DNA of 39,272 bases, from the NCBI GenBank assembly GCA_903850545.1, contig CAINLW010000059.1:1-39272 (forward strand), written 5' to 3'. Under the pieces are notes generated by a model. It did no database searches. It had not been told where the DNA came from and saw only the letters and a program-made list of their open reading frames with translations. Position 1 is the stretch's first letter. Each line of letters opens with the position of its first letter. This document shows positions 7,972 to 15,938 of this stretch, piece by piece. The position numbers and the translations under genes are program-made. Source of the DNA: an uncultured bacterium (GTDB lineage Bacteria; Patescibacteriota; Minisyncoccia; Phycocordibacterales; GWA1-40-21).

Positions 7972-7981
7972 GGTCGTAAAA

Positions 7982-8668
7982 TTATTTTTTTATTTCAGTT
8001 TTGACTTCTTTGTTTTCTACCTTTGTTTCTATTGGTGCTACTACTGGATTTCTCTTTTTATCAAAAACTGAAAGTGCGATAATTGCTGCTCTTGCGATAT
8101 TTAATTTGTTCTTTGATGGAGAAATTATTTTTGCTGTAACGTCTTTAATACCGGCAAGCTCAATAACACTTTTTAATGCACTTCCAGCACTAACTCCTCT
8201 TCCTTTCGCTGGCATCATAAGTACAACTCCACTACAATATTTTGCAGTTACATCATGAGGAATAGATGAAGTCTTTGTGAGGTTTAATTGCATAATGTTT
8301 TTCTTAGCATTTCTGTACGCTTTATCTATTGCCAAAGATGTATCATTTGCTTTGCCTGTACCTACTCCAACTGAACCTTTTTTATTTCCAACTACCATAT
8401 AAACACTAAAGTTCAATCTTTTACCTCCTTTTGTAACTCTAGTAACTCTTCGTATATTTAAAATTTTCTGATCAAATTCTGGCTTGACTCTTTCTGGTCT
8501 TCCGTGACCTCCTCTTCTTGGATTTTTTGTTCTATCTCCACCAAAATCAGATCTTGGTTTACTAAAAATAACAGCTCTTGGTTGAGTTTTTGCTGGAACT
8601 GCATTTGTTGGAGTTGTAGTTACCGGAGCAGTTGAAGTATTTGTTGTTGTTTTAGTTTCTATTTCCAT
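7982..8668 (-). CDS. rpsE: 30S ribosomal protein uS5
   Basis: The double-stranded-RNA-binding and S5 C-terminal domains are clear: the VTKGGKRLNFS motif, GSVGVGTGKA, and KGRGVSAGSALKSVIELAGI. The protein is 228 residues against a usual 160-170. The excess is a Thr/Pro/Ala-rich unstructured N-terminus (about 1-45) and a charged C-terminal tail. Such tails are common in small-genome ribosomes. The next upstream gene is rplR. Confidence 0.96.
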   Translation of the reverse strand: MEIETKTTTNTSTAPVTTTPTNAVPAKTQPRAVIFSKPRSDFGGDRTKNPRRGGHGRPERVKPEFDQKILNIRRVTRVTKGGKRLNFSVYMVVGNKKGSVGVGTGKANDTSLAIDKAYRNAKKNIMQLNLTKTSSIPHDVTAKYCSGVVLMMPAKGRGVSAGSALKSVIELAGIKDVTAKIISPSKNKLNIARAAIIALSVFDKKRNPVVAPIETKVENKEVKTEIKK

Positions 8669-8741
8669 TTTATTAAATTATTGATTTTCTGAATTTTATT
8701 TTTAATATTTAAACTTTATTTTTACTCTTTACTCTTTTATT

Positions 8742-9092
8742 TTAAAACTTCAAACCTCCTTCTCTTGCTCCATCAGCAAATGCTTTTACTTTTCCTGTAT
8801 AAATAAATCCTCCTCTATCAAAAACTACTTTTGATACCCCCTTTTCTATTGCTAATTTTGCTAATTCTTTTCCGGCATTTAAAGATTTTTCTACAAAATT
8901 CTTTCCTTTGCATTTATCTGCTGAATAAGCAGCTAGGGTAATTCCCTTTGAATCATCGATTATCTGACCATAAACTGAAGTGTTTGATTTGTATACACAA
9001 AGTCTAGGCATATCAGGTGTTCCAGAGATTTTGGCTCTGATTCTATTGTGTCTTATCTGTATTTTGGTCGCTTTGTTTGTTAATCTTTTCAT
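8742..9092 (-). CDS. rplR: 50S ribosomal protein uL18
   Basis: A 5S-rRNA-binding protein of normal length (116). RLCVYKSNTSVYGQIIDD and the C-terminal FDRGGFIYTGKVKAFADGAREGGLKF region, read in parts, are family hallmarks. The gene lies between rplF and rpsE in the usual order. The 73-bp gap to rpsE holds repeated TTTACTC-like words. Confidence 0.96.
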   Translation of the reverse strand: MKRLTNKATKIQIRHNRIRAKISGTPDMPRLCVYKSNTSVYGQIIDDSKGITLAAYSADKCKGKNFVEKSLNAGKELAKLAIEKGVSKVVFDRGGFIYTGKVKAFADGAREGGLKF

Positions 9093-9148
9093 TGTATTTA
9101 AATTTCGTTTTGTATTTTGTATACTATATACTAAATACTTATACTATT

Positions 9149-9682
9149 TTACGCTGTTTTCTTTCCTTCTTTTCTTCTAATTATTTCCCCTTCGAATCTA
9201 ATTCCTTTTCCTTTATATGGTTCTGGTTTTTTAATTGCCTTGATACCTGAAGCAAAACTTGTAACTAATTCTTTATCAATACCTGTTATGACGATTACTC
9301 CTTTTTCTGAAGAAACTTTTAGATTTTTTGGAATTGAAACTTTAACAGGATGAGAAAATCCAACTTTTAAGGTAATTTCTGTAGGTGTTACATCGGCTTT
9401 ATAACCAATACCTTCTACGATAAGTTTGTTTGTATATCCTTTATTTACCCCTTCAATCATATTCATAATATGTGAAGCGTAAGTACCCCAAAGCGCCTTG
9501 TTTTCTAAGGTTTCTTTTACTGGTTTAAGATCAATTTTATTTCCTTCTACTAAAATAGTTATATTTTTCTTGAAAGTTCTTGAAAGTTCTCCAAGAGGTC
9601 CTTTTACAGTAACAACATCCCCGTTAATTTTAACTTCGGTTTTTGCTGGTATTTCTATTCCTTTTTTTCCTAATCTTGACAT
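9149..9682 (-). CDS. rplF: 50S ribosomal protein uL6
   Basis: The N-terminus (MSRLGKKGIEIP) and the C-terminal signature PEPYKGKGIRFEGEIIRRKEGK identify uL6. The two tandem L6 domains are at about 10-82 and 90-165. The length is normal (177). The gene follows rpsH after an 85-bp palindromic AT-rich spacer, and is followed by rplR. Confidence 0.97.
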   Translation of the reverse strand: MSRLGKKGIEIPAKTEVKINGDVVTVKGPLGELSRTFKKNITILVEGNKIDLKPVKETLENKALWGTYASHIMNMIEGVNKGYTNKLIVEGIGYKADVTPTEITLKVGFSHPVKVSIPKNLKVSSEKGVIVITGIDKELVTSFASGIKAIKKPEPYKGKGIRFEGEIIRRKEGKKTA

Positions 9683-9767
9683 TATATTATAATAAATTAT
9701 GAATTGTGAGTTATAAATTGTGAATTAAAATTTGTAATTTATAATTCATAATTTACAATTTTTTTCG

Positions 9768-10157
9768 CTACCAAATCCTAAATAATACTTCTCCACCAAC
9801 TTTTTGTTTAACAGCTTCTTTATTTGTTAGAATACCTGCTGGTGTAGAAATAATTGTTGCTCCAAACCCATTTTTGAAAGGTCTGATATCTCCTGATTTT
9901 TGGTAAACTCTTTTTGAAGGCTTAGAAACTCTTTGAACTCCAGTAATTTTTGAAGATTTATCTGCTTTATATGCAAGGACAACTTCCAACAATCTGCCAG
10001 TAGTATTTTTTGAAAATGATTTGAGATATCCTGCCCTTACTAATGCATTTGCTATTGATTCTTTATTTTTTGAAGTGTAAACAGAAACAACCTCCTTGCC
10101 AACAAGGTTTGCGTTTTTAATTCTTATTATAAAGTCTCCTATATTGTCTGTTACCAT
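9768..10157 (-). CDS. rpsH: 30S ribosomal protein uS8
   Basis: A 16S-rRNA central-domain binder of 129 residues. DNIGDFIIRIKNA at the N-terminus and the C-terminal GFGATIISTPAGI...GGEVLFRIW are diagnostic. Its ATG overlaps the rpsN stop region by seven bases, so the two are probably translationally coupled. Confidence 0.97.
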   Translation of the reverse strand: MVTDNIGDFIIRIKNANLVGKEVVSVYTSKNKESIANALVRAGYLKSFSKNTTGRLLEVVLAYKADKSSKITGVQRVSKPSKRVYQKSGDIRPFKNGFGATIISTPAGILTNKEAVKQKVGGEVLFRIW

Positions 10158-10336
10158 GATGATTTTTTAATTCCAGGAATTTTTCCCTGATTAGCAAACT
10201 CTCTAAAACAAATTCTGCATAGATCAAAGTCTCTCATGTAGCCGTGCTTTCTTCCGCAACGATAACATCTCCTCACCACTCTTGAGGCAAACTTTACTGG
10301 TTTTTTTGATCTTGCTATAACTGATTTTTTAGCCAT
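10151..10336 (-). CDS. rpsN: 30S ribosomal protein uS14, zinc-binding (type Z)
   Basis: The short 61-residue form carries a complete zinc ribbon with Cys24, Cys27, Cys40 and Cys43, and the RICFREFANQGKIPGIKKSSW-type end. It heads the downstream half of the split ribosomal cluster, with its own promoter at 10383-10411. That promoter shares 30 identical bases with the rpsS promoter. Confidence 0.97.
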   Translation of the reverse strand: MAKKSVIARSKKPVKFASRVVRRCYRCGRKHGYMRDFDLCRICFREFANQGKIPGIKKSSW

Positions 10337-10366
10337 TTTTACTAATATTTAAAATAAAAAGCTCTT

Positions 10367-10396
10367 AAAAGCTTGTTTGAACATACTAGCAAGAAG
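10367..10396 (-). repeat. 30-bp promoter repeat, rpsN copy
   Basis: Thirty bases identical to 15730-15759. On the minus strand the segment covers TTCTTGC, the -10 box TAGTAT, GTTCAAACAAGC and TTTT. It thus spans the last spacer bases, the -10 element and the first transcribed bases. A short AAGCT/AGCTT stem followed by T's forms just downstream. Confidence 0.9.
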
Positions 10397-10411
10397 TAAA
10401 TGTAAAGTCAA
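10383..10411 (-). promoter_or_regulatory. rpsN promoter
   Basis: The minus strand has TTGACT (10411-10406), a 17-bp spacer ending TGC (extended -10) and TAGTAT (10388-10383). It drives rpsN-rpsH-rplF-rplR-rpsE-rplO-secY. Confidence 0.8.
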
Positions 10412-10446
10412 TTAGAATACCTGTCTGTTTATAAGACACTTCTTTA

Positions 10447-10455
10447 TGATATAGT
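10447..10455 (+). promoter_or_regulatory. extended -10 box of the GrpB-like gene
   Basis: TGATATAGT ends six bases before the ATG at 10462, so the mRNA would be leaderless. It is divergent from the rpsN promoter. Confidence 0.5.
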
Positions 10456-10461
10456 TCATAC

Positions 10462-10965
10462 ATGAAAATATACAAATTTAGAAAATATGACAAATCCTTC
10501 CCTACTCTTTTTAACCACGAAAAGAAAATGATAGAAAATGTTATTCTAAAAAATAGTCAAATAGAACATGTCGGAAGCACTTCAGTTCCAAAAATGCGAG
10601 GTAAAGGAGTGATTGATTTAATAATCTATTCTCCTAAAAATAAAACGATTGAGATAAAATCGGACTTAGAAAAACTAGGATACGAAGAGGGTTCTGTTGA
10701 TAAAGACAGAATCTTTTTAAAACGCGAATATAAAATTAAAAACAAAACTAGAAGGTTTCATACTCATATAATTTCTAACAAAAAACTTTGGAACAGCGCG
10801 ATTGTTTTTAGGAATTTTCTAATAAATAACAAAAAGGTCTTCGATAGATATGAAAAATTAAAGGAAAAAGCTATAATTGCATGCAATAACGATGGTAAGA
10901 TTTACAGAAAATTAAAAAATGGATTTATTAAAAAACAAATTAAAATAGCTCTGAGCAAATCATGA
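10462..10965 (+). CDS. GrpB/UPF0157 family protein (nucleotidyltransferase fold)
   Basis: The IEHVGSTSVPKMRGKGVIDLII segment, read in parts, matches the HVGSTSVPGL..KP.IDI motif of the GrpB family, which adopts a nucleotidyltransferase fold. The first Asp of the motif (ID) is present. The remainder, including the HTHII segment, fits the family. At 167 residues the length is normal. The biochemical role of the family is poorly defined. The gene lies on the strand opposite to the ribosomal genes around it and forms a two-gene operon with the downstream transporter (4-bp ATGA overlap). It probably entered the ribosomal cluster as a unit. Confidence 0.8.
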   Translation: MKIYKFRKYDKSFPTLFNHEKKMIENVILKNSQIEHVGSTSVPKMRGKGVIDLIIYSPKNKTIEIKSDLEKLGYEEGSVDKDRIFLKREYKIKNKTRRFHTHIISNKKLWNSAIVFRNFLINNKKVFDRYEKLKEKAIIACNNDGKIYRKLKNGFIKKQIKIALSKS

Positions 10966-11840
10966 ATATAACATTTATTTTTGTCATATTGGCCCCTATA
11001 ACTTATGGTTTGGTAAACATTATTGACAAATACTATTGTTCTAAAAAAATTAAGAGCCCTTTTAGCTATACAGCTGTTGTTGGAATTACTCATGTTATCC
11101 TTGGGCTTCTGATAGCTAGTTTTTTGGATTGGAATGAATTTACATTATCAATGCTCACAATTTCAATAATATTAGGTGCACTATATGCAGCTATGCTTTT
11201 GATATATTATTTTGCACTATATAATGAAGACGTCTCTTCAATCGTTGGAATTGATTATTCCTATCCAATAATTATCGCGATTCTATCTTTTTTTATCCTT
11301 CATGAAAATGTAGGAATTTTGGGATATTTTGCTTTGCTACTTATAATTTTTGGAGTTTTTAATCTACAAAAAAGAATGGTAAAAATTCGTCTAGATATGA
11401 GCATGTGGATTTTGGTTCTGATGCCTATCGTAACTGGAGTTTATGAATTTATTATTAAAATATCTACCGAAAATATTCCGGAATTAAATGCCCTCGCAAT
11501 AAATAGTATTGTTGCTGGAACAATTGTAATGTCAACTCTTTTTCTTAAAAAGGTCCGTGAAGATTTTCCTGAGGATATAAAAAATATTGGATTAGCGTTA
11601 GCAAATGAATCTCTTACTATTTTAGCAATATTATTTATTTTTCTGGCAATGAAATACTATCCGGCCACAATGGTTTCTTCTATTGGCACTTTGCAAATAC
11701 TTTTTGTACTAATCATTGAACAGTTTGTCTTAGTAAAAATTGGTGGAGTAACAAAAGATAAAATTTTAATGCCAAAATTAAGCGGGATTTTACTTATTGT
11801 TTCTGGAGTTATAATTATGACAATCGTTGGAATTGTTTAA
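10962..11840 (+). CDS. EamA/DMT-superfamily transporter
   Basis: 292 residues, almost entirely hydrophobic, with about ten predicted membrane helices in two EamA-like halves (roughly 1-132 and 145-292). The PITYGLVNIIDKYY start and ILHENVGILGYFALLLI segment resemble drug/metabolite exporters. The substrate cannot be predicted. Its ATG overlaps the GrpB-like stop codon, so the two are coupled. A bidirectional terminator separates it from convergent rplE. Confidence 0.8.
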   Translation: MNITFIFVILAPITYGLVNIIDKYYCSKKIKSPFSYTAVVGITHVILGLLIASFLDWNEFTLSMLTISIILGALYAAMLLIYYFALYNEDVSSIVGIDYSYPIIIAILSFFILHENVGILGYFALLLIIFGVFNLQKRMVKIRLDMSMWILVLMPIVTGVYEFIIKISTENIPELNALAINSIVAGTIVMSTLFLKKVREDFPEDIKNIGLALANESLTILAILFIFLAMKYYPATMVSSIGTLQILFVLIIEQFVLVKIGGVTKDKILMPKLSGILLIVSGVIIMTIVGIV

Positions 11841-11858
11841 ACCAACCACTTTCTTAAC

Positions 11859-11884
11859 AAAAAACCGCTTTTACGCGGTTTTTT
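11859..11884. terminator. bidirectional terminator between transporter and rplE
   Basis: AAAACCGC / GCGGTTTT hairpin with A and T runs on both sides, between convergent stops. Confidence 0.8.
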
Positions 11885-11889
11885 AATAT

Positions 11890-12465
11890 TTATTGTGTTT
11901 TCTTTTTTCCTTTTGCTCTTTTTGCTTCTTCTCCTTTTTTGAATGGGAAACCTAAGTATTCTAAGAAAGTTTTTGCTGAATTTTTATCTTTCACATTAGT
12001 AACTATTGTCATTGCAAGTCCAAAAACATCTTTCAATTCTTCATCGGCTGTTTCTGGAAAAACTGAATTTTCTTTCATACCAATCGTGAAGTTGCCCATA
12101 CTATCAATAGCATGCGCAGAAAGTCCTCTGAAATCTTTTGTTCTAGGCAAAGCAATGTAAACAAGCTTGTTTAGAAAATCAAACATTCTCTGACCTCTGA
12201 GTGTAACTTGGTATCCTACTGGATCTCCTTCTCTGACCTTAAATGTAGCAACTGACTTTTTGGCTATTTTAAGCATAACCTTCTGTCCAGAAATTTTTGT
12301 GAGCCTATCTTCAACGATTTTATTTTTGTTTTTATCTTTAAATGAACCTGTACCAGAACTCAAAACAACCTTCAAAACTTTTGGGGTTTGCATTTTATTC
12401 TTAAGTCCCATTGATTCTTTCAGGGATTCAAAAGCTTTATTCTGTTTTTCTCTTAATGATATCAT
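11890..12465 (-). CDS. rplE: 50S ribosomal protein uL5
   Basis: A 5S-rRNA-binding protein. VLSSGTGSFKD, KISGQKVMLKIAKKSVATFKVREG (in parts) and FDFLNKLVYIALPRTKDFRGL are family signatures. It is 191 residues, slightly long because of a Lys-rich C-terminal tail. It is the last gene of the upstream ribosomal half and is followed by the terminator at 11859-11884 instead of rpsN, so the usual rplE-rpsN link is broken. Confidence 0.97.
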   Translation of the reverse strand: MISLREKQNKAFESLKESMGLKNKMQTPKVLKVVLSSGTGSFKDKNKNKIVEDRLTKISGQKVMLKIAKKSVATFKVREGDPVGYQVTLRGQRMFDFLNKLVYIALPRTKDFRGLSAHAIDSMGNFTIGMKENSVFPETADEELKDVFGLAMTIVTNVKDKNSAKTFLEYLGFPFKKGEEAKRAKGKKKTQ

Positions 12466-12526
12466 GATGATTTGTATTTAAATTTTCGTAGGATTTCGTT
12501 AATATTCGTAGTTTTATTTTCGCATA

Positions 12527-12826
12527 TTATATTTCTTTACCGGTTTTCTTGTTTATTCTTACAAATTTGTCTCCTATAAATTTCTTTCCGACACGAGCTC
12601 TTTTTCCATTATCGTTGATCATAACATTTGAAACATTGATTGGCATGGTCTTGTCTATAACTTGACCTTTTGCTCCTGATTTTTTAGCTCTTTGATGTTT
12701 CTTACTAATATTTATACCTTCAACTAATACAGCATTTTTTGCTGGGAATGCAACAAGAACTTTACCAGTTTTCCCCTTGTCTTTTCCAGCTATAACTATT
12801 ATGTTGTCTCCTTTTTTAATTTTCAT
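12527..12826 (-). CDS. rplX: 50S ribosomal protein uL24
   Basis: The KOW motif near the N-terminus (KGDNIIVIAGKDKGKTGKV) and the following VEGINISKKHQ segment identify uL24, an assembly initiator of the large subunit. The length is normal (99). It lies between rplN and rplE as usual, with AT-rich spacers of 61 and 73 bp. Confidence 0.96.
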   Translation of the reverse strand: MKIKKGDNIIVIAGKDKGKTGKVLVAFPAKNAVLVEGINISKKHQRAKKSGAKGQVIDKTMPINVSNVMINDNGKRARVGKKFIGDKFVRINKKTGKEI

Positions 12827-12899
12827 TGTATTTTATATTTTGATTTTGTGTGTGGTATTCTTTATACCATATACTAAATACTTATACTGTATACTATTT

Positions 12900-13271
12900 T
12901 TAGACTATTTCTGGTGCAAGAGACACAATCTTTTTAAAACCTAATTCTGCTAATTCTCTTGGAATTGGACCGAAAACTCTACCGGCAATTGGATCCTTCT
13001 TTCCTTTTTCAATAATAACAACTGCATTTTCATCAAATCTTATATAAGAACCATCTTCTCTTCTGAAAGGATATCTTTGTCTAACGACAACTCCATAAAG
13101 AATATCGTGTTTCTTTGCCATCTTTCTTGGCTCAGCTTTTTGAACTGATAAGACAACGATTTCGCCAATCTTAGCCCATCTCTTTTTTGAACTTCCAAGA
13201 ACCTTAAAAACTCTGCCTATTTTGGCACCTGAGTTATCTGTTATTTTTATTATTGATCTTGGTTGTATCAT
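12900..13271 (-). CDS. rplN: 50S ribosomal protein uL14
   Basis: MIQPRSIIKITDNSGAK, the VVRQRYPFRREDGSYIRFDENAVVI region (in parts) and the end RELAELGFKKIVSLAPEIV are classic uL14. The length is normal (123). The gene is preceded by rpsQ with a 20-bp gap. Confidence 0.98.
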   Translation of the reverse strand: MIQPRSIIKITDNSGAKIGRVFKVLGSSKKRWAKIGEIVVLSVQKAEPRKMAKKHDILYGVVVRQRYPFRREDGSYIRFDENAVVIIEKGKKDPIAGRVFGPIPRELAELGFKKIVSLAPEIV

Positions 13272-13291
13272 TGTAGTATATTAAAAATTAA

Positions 13292-13552
13292 TTATTTCTT
13301 TAAGACTTTGAATCTTTTGTTTTTTGAAATAGGGCTTGTTTCGATTATTTCAATAATTTCCCCATCTTTGCATGTATTTCCCTCATCATGAGCCATAATT
13401 TTATTTTGTTTTTTGATATATTTTCCGTACTTTGGGTGTTTCTTGAAAGAATCTATTGAAATAACCACTGTGTCTTTCATTTTTGTTGAGACAACAACAC
13501 CTTTCAATACTTTTCCATTATTCTTTTTTGTTACTGTTTTTTCCATTGTCAT
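13292..13552 (-). CDS. rpsQ: 30S ribosomal protein uS17
   Basis: An OB-fold 16S binder. VLKGVVVSTKMKDTVVISID, KHPKYGKYIK and HDEGNTCKDGE.IEI.ETSPISKNK match the family. It has 86 residues and lies six bases after rpmC in the standard order. Confidence 0.96.
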   Translation of the reverse strand: MTMEKTVTKKNNGKVLKGVVVSTKMKDTVVISIDSFKKHPKYGKYIKKQNKIMAHDEGNTCKDGEIIEIIETSPISKNKRFKVLKK

Positions 13553-13558
13553 TAATTA

Positions 13559-13768
13559 TTATTTTTTACCTTTTACTTCTGCTTTTTTTACTTCATTTAA
13601 AATTGTTAGGATCTGAGCTATCTCTCTCTTTATATTTCTTCCGGCTTTAACATTTTTGGTTTTACTTCCTGATGTTCCAAATCTGAAGTTGCTTAAAGCA
13701 ACACCCTTATCTGAAAGCTCTTTGTCCAATTCTCCTGCTGTTTTTTTTCTTAAATCTTTAATATTCAT
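13559..13768 (-). CDS. rpmC: 50S ribosomal protein uL29
   Basis: A short helical protein (69 residues). MNIKDLRKKTAGELDKEL and the NIKREIAQILTILNE motif are typical. It sits at the tunnel exit, where targeting factors dock. It lies between rplP and rpsQ, 8 and 6 bp away. Confidence 0.95.
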   Translation of the reverse strand: MNIKDLRKKTAGELDKELSDKGVALSNFRFGTSGSKTKNVKAGRNIKREIAQILTILNEVKKAEVKGKK

Positions 13769-13776
13769 GGTATTTT

Positions 13777-14187
13777 TTATCTTGCGAGAAATTTAGTATC
13801 TACTGGAAGCTTTGTTCCTCCCTTTCTAAGCATTTCTCTTGCTGAAGTTTCGTCACATCCATCTACTTCAAAAAGTACTCTTCCTGGTTTAATAATAGCA
13901 ACGTAACCTTGCAATTCTCCTTTACCCTTTCCCATTTTAACTTCGGCTGGTTTTTGTGTGTATGGATGGTCAGGGAAAATTCTTGTCCAAATCTTTCCAC
14001 TTTTACTCATTGAGTGCGCAATGGCTTTTCTAGCAGCCTCTATTTGTTGTGATTTGATTCTTCCACCCTCTGTAGCCTTCAATCCATAAGAGCCAAAAGA
14101 AATCTTTGTTCCTCTTGTTTCAACTCCAACTTTATCAGGATTTTCTCTGAATGTGTGAGCTTTTCTAAATTTTACTTTTTTTGGCAT
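13777..14187 (-). CDS. rplP: 50S ribosomal protein uL16
   Basis: MPKKVKFRKAHTFRENPDK and the GKGKGELQGYVAIIKPGRVLFEVDG region (in parts) identify uL16. I chose the ATG at 14187, giving MPKK as in the family. An in-frame ATG two codons upstream (14193) is also open. The mature length of 136 is standard. Confidence 0.96.
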   Translation of the reverse strand: MPKKVKFRKAHTFRENPDKVGVETRGTKISFGSYGLKATEGGRIKSQQIEAARKAIAHSMSKSGKIWTRIFPDHPYTQKPAEVKMGKGKGELQGYVAIIKPGRVLFEVDGCDETSAREMLRKGGTKLPVDTKFLAR

Positions 14188-14205
14188 TAACATGGTATTT
14201 AAAAA

Positions 14206-14895
14206 TTATTTAGCTTTTGCGTTTGAAACTGCCCCGCCTTTGATGGCAAAAACATCTCCTTTATATATCCAAACCTTAATACCGATATCTCCGTATGTCA
14301 TATGGGCTTTCTCCTGTGCATAATCTATATCTGCACGAAGTGTCTGTAAAGGAACTCTGCCTTTTTTCATTTCTTCTGATCTTGCAATTTCGGCGCCTCC
14401 AAGTCTTCCTCCACAATAAAGCCTAATACCTTTGACATCTCTGTTGGCCATTACTTTCTCTACTGTTTGTTTCATAACTCTTCTAAAAGGCAATCTTTTT
14501 TCTAAACCTTCAGCTATCATCTGAGCTACTATAGCGGCGTTTGATTCCGGTGATTTGATCTCTTCTACGTCTAATTTAAAATCAAGAGGTATAGCGAGTT
14601 TATTTTTTGAAGCAAGTTTAAGTATGTCTTTTCTAAGTTTAACTGAACCTTCCCCACTTCTTCCAATAACAACTCCAGGTCTTGATGTTTTTATGATAAG
14701 TCTAAACGTCTTGTCGTTTCTTTCCATCTCAATACCACCAATATATTGACCTCTCATCTTTTTTTCAAGATATTCTCTAAGTGTTGTGTCCGCTCTCAAA
14801 AAATCTCTGTATTTTTGACCAGATGAAAACCATCGAGATTTCCAATCTTTGATGATACCCAATCTATGTGCGTATGGATGAACTGAGTGTGACAT
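14206..14895 (-). CDS. rpsC: 30S ribosomal protein uS3
   Basis: The KH domain contains IKTSRPGVVIGRSGEG (about 66-81), and the C-terminal domain contains GRLGGAEIARSE and GVKVWI-like IGIKVWIYKGDV. The start MSHSVHPYAHRLGI differs from the usual MGQKVHP by one substitution in the Q/K region. It has 229 residues and lies four bases after rplV. Confidence 0.97.
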   Translation of the reverse strand: MSHSVHPYAHRLGIIKDWKSRWFSSGQKYRDFLRADTTLREYLEKKMRGQYIGGIEMERNDKTFRLIIKTSRPGVVIGRSGEGSVKLRKDILKLASKNKLAIPLDFKLDVEEIKSPESNAAIVAQMIAEGLEKRLPFRRVMKQTVEKVMANRDVKGIRLYCGGRLGGAEIARSEEMKKGRVPLQTLRADIDYAQEKAHMTYGDIGIKVWIYKGDVFAIKGGAVSNAKAK

Positions 14896-14899
14896 ATTT

Positions 14900-15349
14900 T
14901 TATTTTTTAACTTCTGCTTTTGCTTTTACTTTTTTTGCTTTCTTTTCTACTGGTTTAACTTCTTCCTTTTTAACCTCGGCTTTTTTAGACTTTTTACCTT
15001 TTTTTGCTGGCATATTATCTATTGTATCTAATTGTAAAAAAATATGGCTTGTTCTTTTGTTTATTGGGTAGGCCATTCCTCTTGCTCTTGGCATTCGTCT
15101 TTTTAAAACCTGTCCTTGGTCTATTCTAAATTCTTTTATATAAAGTTGATCTGCTGAAATATTAAAATTATTTGAAGCGTTTGCAACAGCTGAATCTATC
15201 AAATCTGCTAATGGCTTTGAAGCTCTTTTAATCAAAAAAGCTAGGGTGTTTCTTACATCCTCTATCTTTTTTCCCTTCACTAGATTGGCAACTAACCTTA
15301 CCTTTCTTGGTGACTGTCTATAATCATTTAATCTTGCGGTAATCATCAT
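14900..15349 (-). CDS. rplV: 50S ribosomal protein uL22
   Basis: The start ITARLNDYRQSPRKVRLVANLVKGK and the tunnel hairpin region QGQVLKRRMPRARGMAYPINKRTSHI (in parts) are diagnostic. The core covers residues 1-112. A Lys/Glu/Ala-rich, probably disordered tail follows to residue 149, repeating KKxExK-type words. The gene lies five bases after rpsS. Confidence 0.96.
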   Translation of the reverse strand: MMITARLNDYRQSPRKVRLVANLVKGKKIEDVRNTLAFLIKRASKPLADLIDSAVANASNNFNISADQLYIKEFRIDQGQVLKRRMPRARGMAYPINKRTSHIFLQLDTIDNMPAKKGKKSKKAEVKKEEVKPVEKKAKKVKAKAEVKK

Positions 15350-15354
15350 GATAA

Positions 15355-15696
15355 TTATTTTTTAGCGTCTGTTGATGCTTTAGCTGCCTTTGATGCTGTA
15401 ATTTCTGCTTCCTTTGCTGCTATATCAAGATCTTTCTGCATTTTACCACCGTGTCTAGTAAACTTTCTTGTTGGAGAAAATTCACCAAGTCTGTGTCCTA
15501 CCATATCTTCTGAAACCAAAACTTCTACATGTTGTCTTCCGTTGTGTACACCGAATAAAAAACCAACCATCTCTGGAGATATTTGGCTTCTTCTTGACCA
15601 TGTTTTAATAACGCCTGTTTCAATAGGTTTTTTACCCTCTATTTTTTTTAGAAGTTTTTCATCAACAAACGGTCCTTTTTTTAGTGATCTTGACAT
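15355..15696 (-). CDS. rpsS: 30S ribosomal protein uS19
   Basis: [19 protein letters not shown] at the start and [19 protein letters not shown] at the core end are diagnostic. I chose the ATG at 15696 because the family begins MSRSLKKGP. An upstream open extension to 15777 runs through the promoter and is not credible. The protein has 113 residues with an Ala/Lys-rich tail. It is the first gene of the cluster. rplB, rplW, rplD, rplC and rpsJ, which normally precede it, are absent. Confidence 0.97.
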   Translation of the reverse strand: MSRSLKKGPFVDEKLLKKIEGKKPIETGVIKTWSRRSQISPEMVGFLFGVHNGRQHVEVLVSEDMVGHRLGEFSPTRKFTRHGGKMQKDLDIAAKEAEITASKAAKASTDAKK

Positions 15697-15729
15697 AAAA
15701 TATTGTGTAAAATAAAACAAATAAGCTAA

Positions 15730-15759
15730 AAAAGCTTGTTTGAACATACTAGCAAGAAG
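15730..15759 (-). repeat. 30-bp promoter repeat, rpsS copy
   Basis: Identical to 10367-10396, covering the end of the spacer, the -10 box and the first transcribed bases. Immediately downstream, AAGCT-ttttt-AGCTT can form, as in the rpsN copy. Confidence 0.9.
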
Positions 15760-15774
15760 ACAAGAGAAAGTCAA
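15746..15774 (-). promoter_or_regulatory. rpsS promoter
   Basis: TTGACT (15774-15769), a 17-bp spacer and TAGTAT (15751-15746) on the minus strand, about 50 bp before rpsS. The -35 box is embedded in the 3' arm of a 12-bp hairpin. Confidence 0.8.
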
Positions 15775-15820
15775 CAAAACAACGAGCGTAATCGCGACTA
15801 TGTTTTGTTGACCCCCTCGC
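15770..15820 (-). repeat. GGGGTCA-hairpin element, copy 2
   Basis: A perfect 12-bp inverted repeat (15770-15781/15801-15812). The minus-strand loop reads TAGTCGCGATTACGCTC, and GAGGGGGTCA lies on the distal side. It abuts the rpsS -35 box just as copy 1 abuts the 23S promoter. Confidence 0.6.
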
Positions 15821-15938
15821 CTTTTTCACCGGTTGTCATATTCAAAAATACAATGGCAATAATTAGTTATAAACAAAATAAATACATAAATCACTTCTTT
15901 CAAAAAGGTGTTGGGGTAAAACAAAATATATTTCTAGA

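Noticed and set aside
7972-7981. Missing rpmD (uL30) treated as a novel loss
   Set aside because: Absence of uL30 is already known across Candidate Phyla Radiation bacteria. It is used here as a taxonomic clue only.
15697-15777. N-terminal extension of uS19 to 15777
   Set aside because: The extension covers the promoter, and the family begins MSRSLKKGP at 15696.
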